From: Cryptomeria japonica
Lineage: Eukaryota; Streptophyta; Pinopsida; Cupressales; Cupressaceae
Length of the DNA: 64,000 bases
Reading direction: 5' to 3'
NCBI RefSeq assembly: GCF_030272615.1
Contig: NC_081406.1
Location: 165,647,521 to 165,711,520, forward strand
Shown: positions 61,411-64,000 of the stretch, one piece after another
Position numbering within the stretch: the stretch's first letter is position 1
How the letters are laid out: every line of letters begins with the position of its first letter
The notes under the pieces: model-generated
Seen by the model: the letters and a program-made list of their open reading frames with translations, nothing else
Told to the model about the DNA's origin: nothing
Databases searched by the model: none
Position numbers and translations under genes: made by a program

Positions 61411-63313
61411 CAAAAACCATTAATGGAGTAACATCTCCAAATAGTTAGACCACATTTTGACATGATGGATTAAAAAGAGCAAGTGTTTTACGTGTTTGGC
61501 ACGCTTGTGCACAAAAGTCAGTCGAGTGGTCCTACCTCTAACACACAATATCCTCTCCCTTGGCTCTCATGGTCCTAGGTGCAAGAGAAAAGTGTTAGTA
61601 ACACTCAAATTTTATCTTTTTAAGAGAGGCCTGCCAAGGGATCGATACTCTTGGGAACGACCTCGAGCGGTAAATCCTTCGAGCCGCTATAGAAATCAGG
61701 TGAGAGTGAAAGCTGTAGCCTTGGGTATAGCTGTTCCTACAGTGTAACTGGTCGAAAGGACAAATGAGCCCCACCACTAGTTACAAGGCTTTTAAGTGAG
61801 TCACTGCAGAATGAACTTATGTCCAAAAACATCGAACATGACTAAACACCTTTAAGTAGTAGCCCACCCGTTCTATTGATTGAGGATATTTGAGATATAA
61901 TTTAGTGCAAGAGCATAGATGGTTTTGCTCCCAAGATACTCACCATACATATTTCCTTGAGTAGAAACATAGTTTTTTGAAAAGTCACTTGTGGCTTGAT
62001 AAAAGTGGTGACTCCCCCATCATAGGGATCATCTATTTGTTATGCTCGTGCAAGATTTAGTATATCACATCCTTCCCTGCCACATCAGGATTCATAAGGT
62101 ATGTAGTACCAAAGTCGAAGAAATATCAAGATGTGGGCTAAATTTATCACAACTGGCCATTTGACCTTTAGGGATAAAAAGTGTTTGAAGTGTGTTCGTT
62201 TTACAAACCTAGTGCAAATTGAGCTGACTTCAGGCTTTGGAAATACATCTTAAAATACATCTGAAAGAAGGGTCATATACAAGTCCAAGGATTGGGTTGA
62301 TCTAGACCCATACTCATTTGTGCCTTTTGAGGCTACATTCTTGTGTTTGTGTGCTTGCTTTGTTTTCTTGTCAAAGAAAAGTCAGAAAATCAATCCCAAA
62401 AACAAAGTATTCATCCAACATTTCTCAAAAACAAACAAAAATACCAAAAACAAAGTGCGAACAACAAAGAGTCAAATTTTATGACCATTCTTCACATCTT
62501 GCGAAAGAAGAAGCGTCATCAGAATATCACCTTGAAAAGAAGACCATTAAGCTCAAAGGCTTTGATCAAAAAGAGGAAATTCTTCTATCTCAATAGACAA
62601 ATTTTTGTCTCACATAGAGTCTTTCTACATCACATGCGTCTATACCTTCAAGGTAAAACAAACGAGTTTGATTCAGAATCATTGAATCACAGAGCTTTTA
62701 TGCAATATAGAGCTTTGAGTTATCACAAAAATCAAGGAGGAAAGATTAATCCCAACTTCTTCCCAAACATCTGTATCACCTACAACACAGCTCGAGAAAT
62801 ACCTCCAACACCTGAAAGGGAAGAGATAGAGTTTGTCCCATTCGTAACACAAAGTTTTTATTGAAAGTTGAAAACAAAACACCCATCATCTCATTCATAC
62901 ATCATCATTCCATCATCAATTCATCCCAACTCTCAAAACATTAAGAGGTTCTTGTCCCAAGATCCTTTTTTAGATATTGCTTGAATCAAACACATCACAT
63001 CACTTTTTAGATTGTTTCTACATCTAGGATAAGCTCATCCTAAGAGACACATCTACGCAAGGTAAAACTAGTTCATGAGTGAATCCTCTCATTACTAGGT
63101 AGTCAAAATCTGTAACACATCTCAGATTTCTCTACACCTTATCACATCAAAACTTATCAAACAAACAAGCAATTAAAAGAAGGAATTTCGGTTACATCTA
63201 CCTTAAAAGTACTAGAGATCCACATACAACACAAATCACCAACCATCAATCTTTCATTTCATCGACAACTCATCATCATCTTCAATCAACTTCAACAAAA
63301 ACTTGTAAGCAAA

Positions 63314-64000
63314 ATGGCTCAAACCCGATCACGGTCAAGGCAACGAGAAATAGAAAGGGAAGAAGAAGAAGAGGAAAATCTCAATGAATTTCAAGAAGCA
63401 CTTGGAGGAAATGCAGATGACGAAAACCCATGTACTCCCACTCCTGCAACAATAGAAAGGGCTCAGCATAACCCTCTCTTTAACAGATTGTTTGACGAAA
63501 TACTCAGAAACAATGCGGATGCTCACTTCTTAAAACTCGCTCAAGAAGGAGCCAAACTCCCCTCTGACTTTGATCTTGCCCAATTAAGACAAGCATCAGA
63601 AAGACAAAGTTGCCATGAAGAAGAAAGAGGTAGAGATCCCATCAAATATAACATTCCTCAAGGTAACCCACCACCTCCTCCTCCAAATGAAATGGAGATG
63701 TTGCGGCAACAAGTCGAGAATCTTGCCCAACAACTTCATTGTGGTGTTAAGACCAATCAATTTTCACTTAACGACATCTATCCCTATCCATTTGATAGGA
63801 ATCTTTATATGCCACCCTTTCCATGAGGATTTGAAACACCCAAATTTGAAAAATATAGAGGAAAGGGGGATCCCCGTGATCATGTCCGAGAATTTCATTC
63901 CGCTTGTCTTGAAGTGGCATATGAAGACACATATTTAATGCGCCTTTTTCCCCAAAGCTTGGGAGGAACAACCACATCATGGTTTTCCCGACTACCAGGT
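63314..64000 (+). pseudogene. Gypsy Gag, 5' part, with one in-frame stop
   Basis: The frame starts MAQTRSRSRQREIE at 63314 after a long leader, with an acidic Glu-rich stretch (residues 15-28) and a proline run (about 127-132) before EMEMLRQQVENLAQQL. A TGA at 63824-63826 interrupts the frame. Downstream of it the same frame stays open to the window edge with FETPKFEKYRGKGDPRDHV, FHSACLEVAYEDTYLM and PQSLGGTTTSWFSRL. This is the retrotransposon Gag domain start seen in plant Gypsy elements. Whether the stop is a mutation or a suppressed codon cannot be told here. No zinc knuckle is in view because the domain runs off the edge. Confidence 0.85.

Larger units (their letters stand above)
60828..64000 (+). 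mobile_element. Gypsy LTR retrotransposon, 5' part, truncated by window edge
   Basis: The sequence changes from hAT exon to TGTGTCCATTTTAATTAAATG at 60828. It continues as a TTAATTAA-rich, then pyrimidine-rich non-coding stretch leading to a Gypsy-type gag at 63314. A TGGTGACTCC phrase at 62006 resembles the TGGCGACTCC primer site of some plant Gypsy (Tat/Ogre) elements, but no CA-ending LTR border lies exactly before it, so the LTR end is unknown. The 3' LTR and pol lie outside the window. The ORF at 62343-62864 lies in the leader and is not supported. Confidence 0.7.

Noticed and set aside
62343-62864. 173-codon ORF before the Gypsy gag
   Set aside because: It lies in the expected leader, overlaps another open frame, and shows no recognisable domain.

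Overview
The window looks like repeat-rich intergenic DNA from a large plant nuclear genome. Plant-type Copia and Gypsy retrotransposons with an initiator-tRNA-Met primer site, a 5S-bearing (Cassandra-like) repeat, degenerate TTTAGGG telomere-type repeats, a Helitron helicase and a plant hAT transposase all point to a land plant. The very long repeat tracts and the apparent absence of host genes would suit a gymnosperm such as a conifer, but that is inference. I see no gene that I can confidently call a host gene. Every recognisable coding region belongs to a mobile element.

Layout. 1-7.8 kb: a degenerate unidentified minus-strand ORF, then a 4555-bp element with TG...CA ends (1192-5746) flanked on both sides by the same 420-bp sequence, then an array of a GTACGCGC-type motif split by a 1.26-kb GA tract and a TA tract. 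7.8-10.4 kb: AT-rich, no gene. 10.4-18.8 kb: one end of a minus-oriented, GA-rich Helitron, interrupted by an old Copia element (10868-18195, target duplication GAATC). 19.9-27.3 kb: a second, younger Copia element (target duplication TAGTT). 27.3-31.5 kb: unannotated DNA holding two 5S-rRNA-derived sequences in inverted orientation near 29.2-29.8 kb. 31.5-36.3 kb: CT-microsatellite-bearing Helitron sequence and a broken PIF1-type Helitron helicase ending at a Helitron 3' hairpin and CTAG. 37.0-46.1 kb: a very young Copia element with LTRs of identical length and near-identical sequence (target duplication CAAGC), with long ORFs and a single frameshift. 46.1-56.5 kb: AT-rich DNA without recognisable genes, with a degenerate telomere-like block at 47.6-48.1 kb. 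56.6-58.2 kb: a small non-autonomous LTR element whose 3' LTR has an internal duplication. 59.2-60.8 kb: the 3' exons of a hAT transposase gene on the minus strand, cut at 60827/60828 by what looks like the 5' LTR of a Gypsy element whose gag runs off the right edge.

The three full Copia elements appear to share an architecture: TGGTATCAGAGC-type primer site, TG...CA LTRs of 1.4-1.7 kb, one Gag-Pol reading order (Gag, protease, integrase, reverse transcriptase, RNase H) and several polypurine tracts before the 3' LTR. This resembles the Sirevirus group of Copia elements. They form an age series: element 1 has roughly 10% LTR divergence over the first ~245 bp, element 2 a few percent, and in element 3 I found one substitution. 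Nesting (Copia in Helitron, Gypsy in hAT) gives a relative order of insertions. All comparisons were made by eye; no database search or alignment was run.
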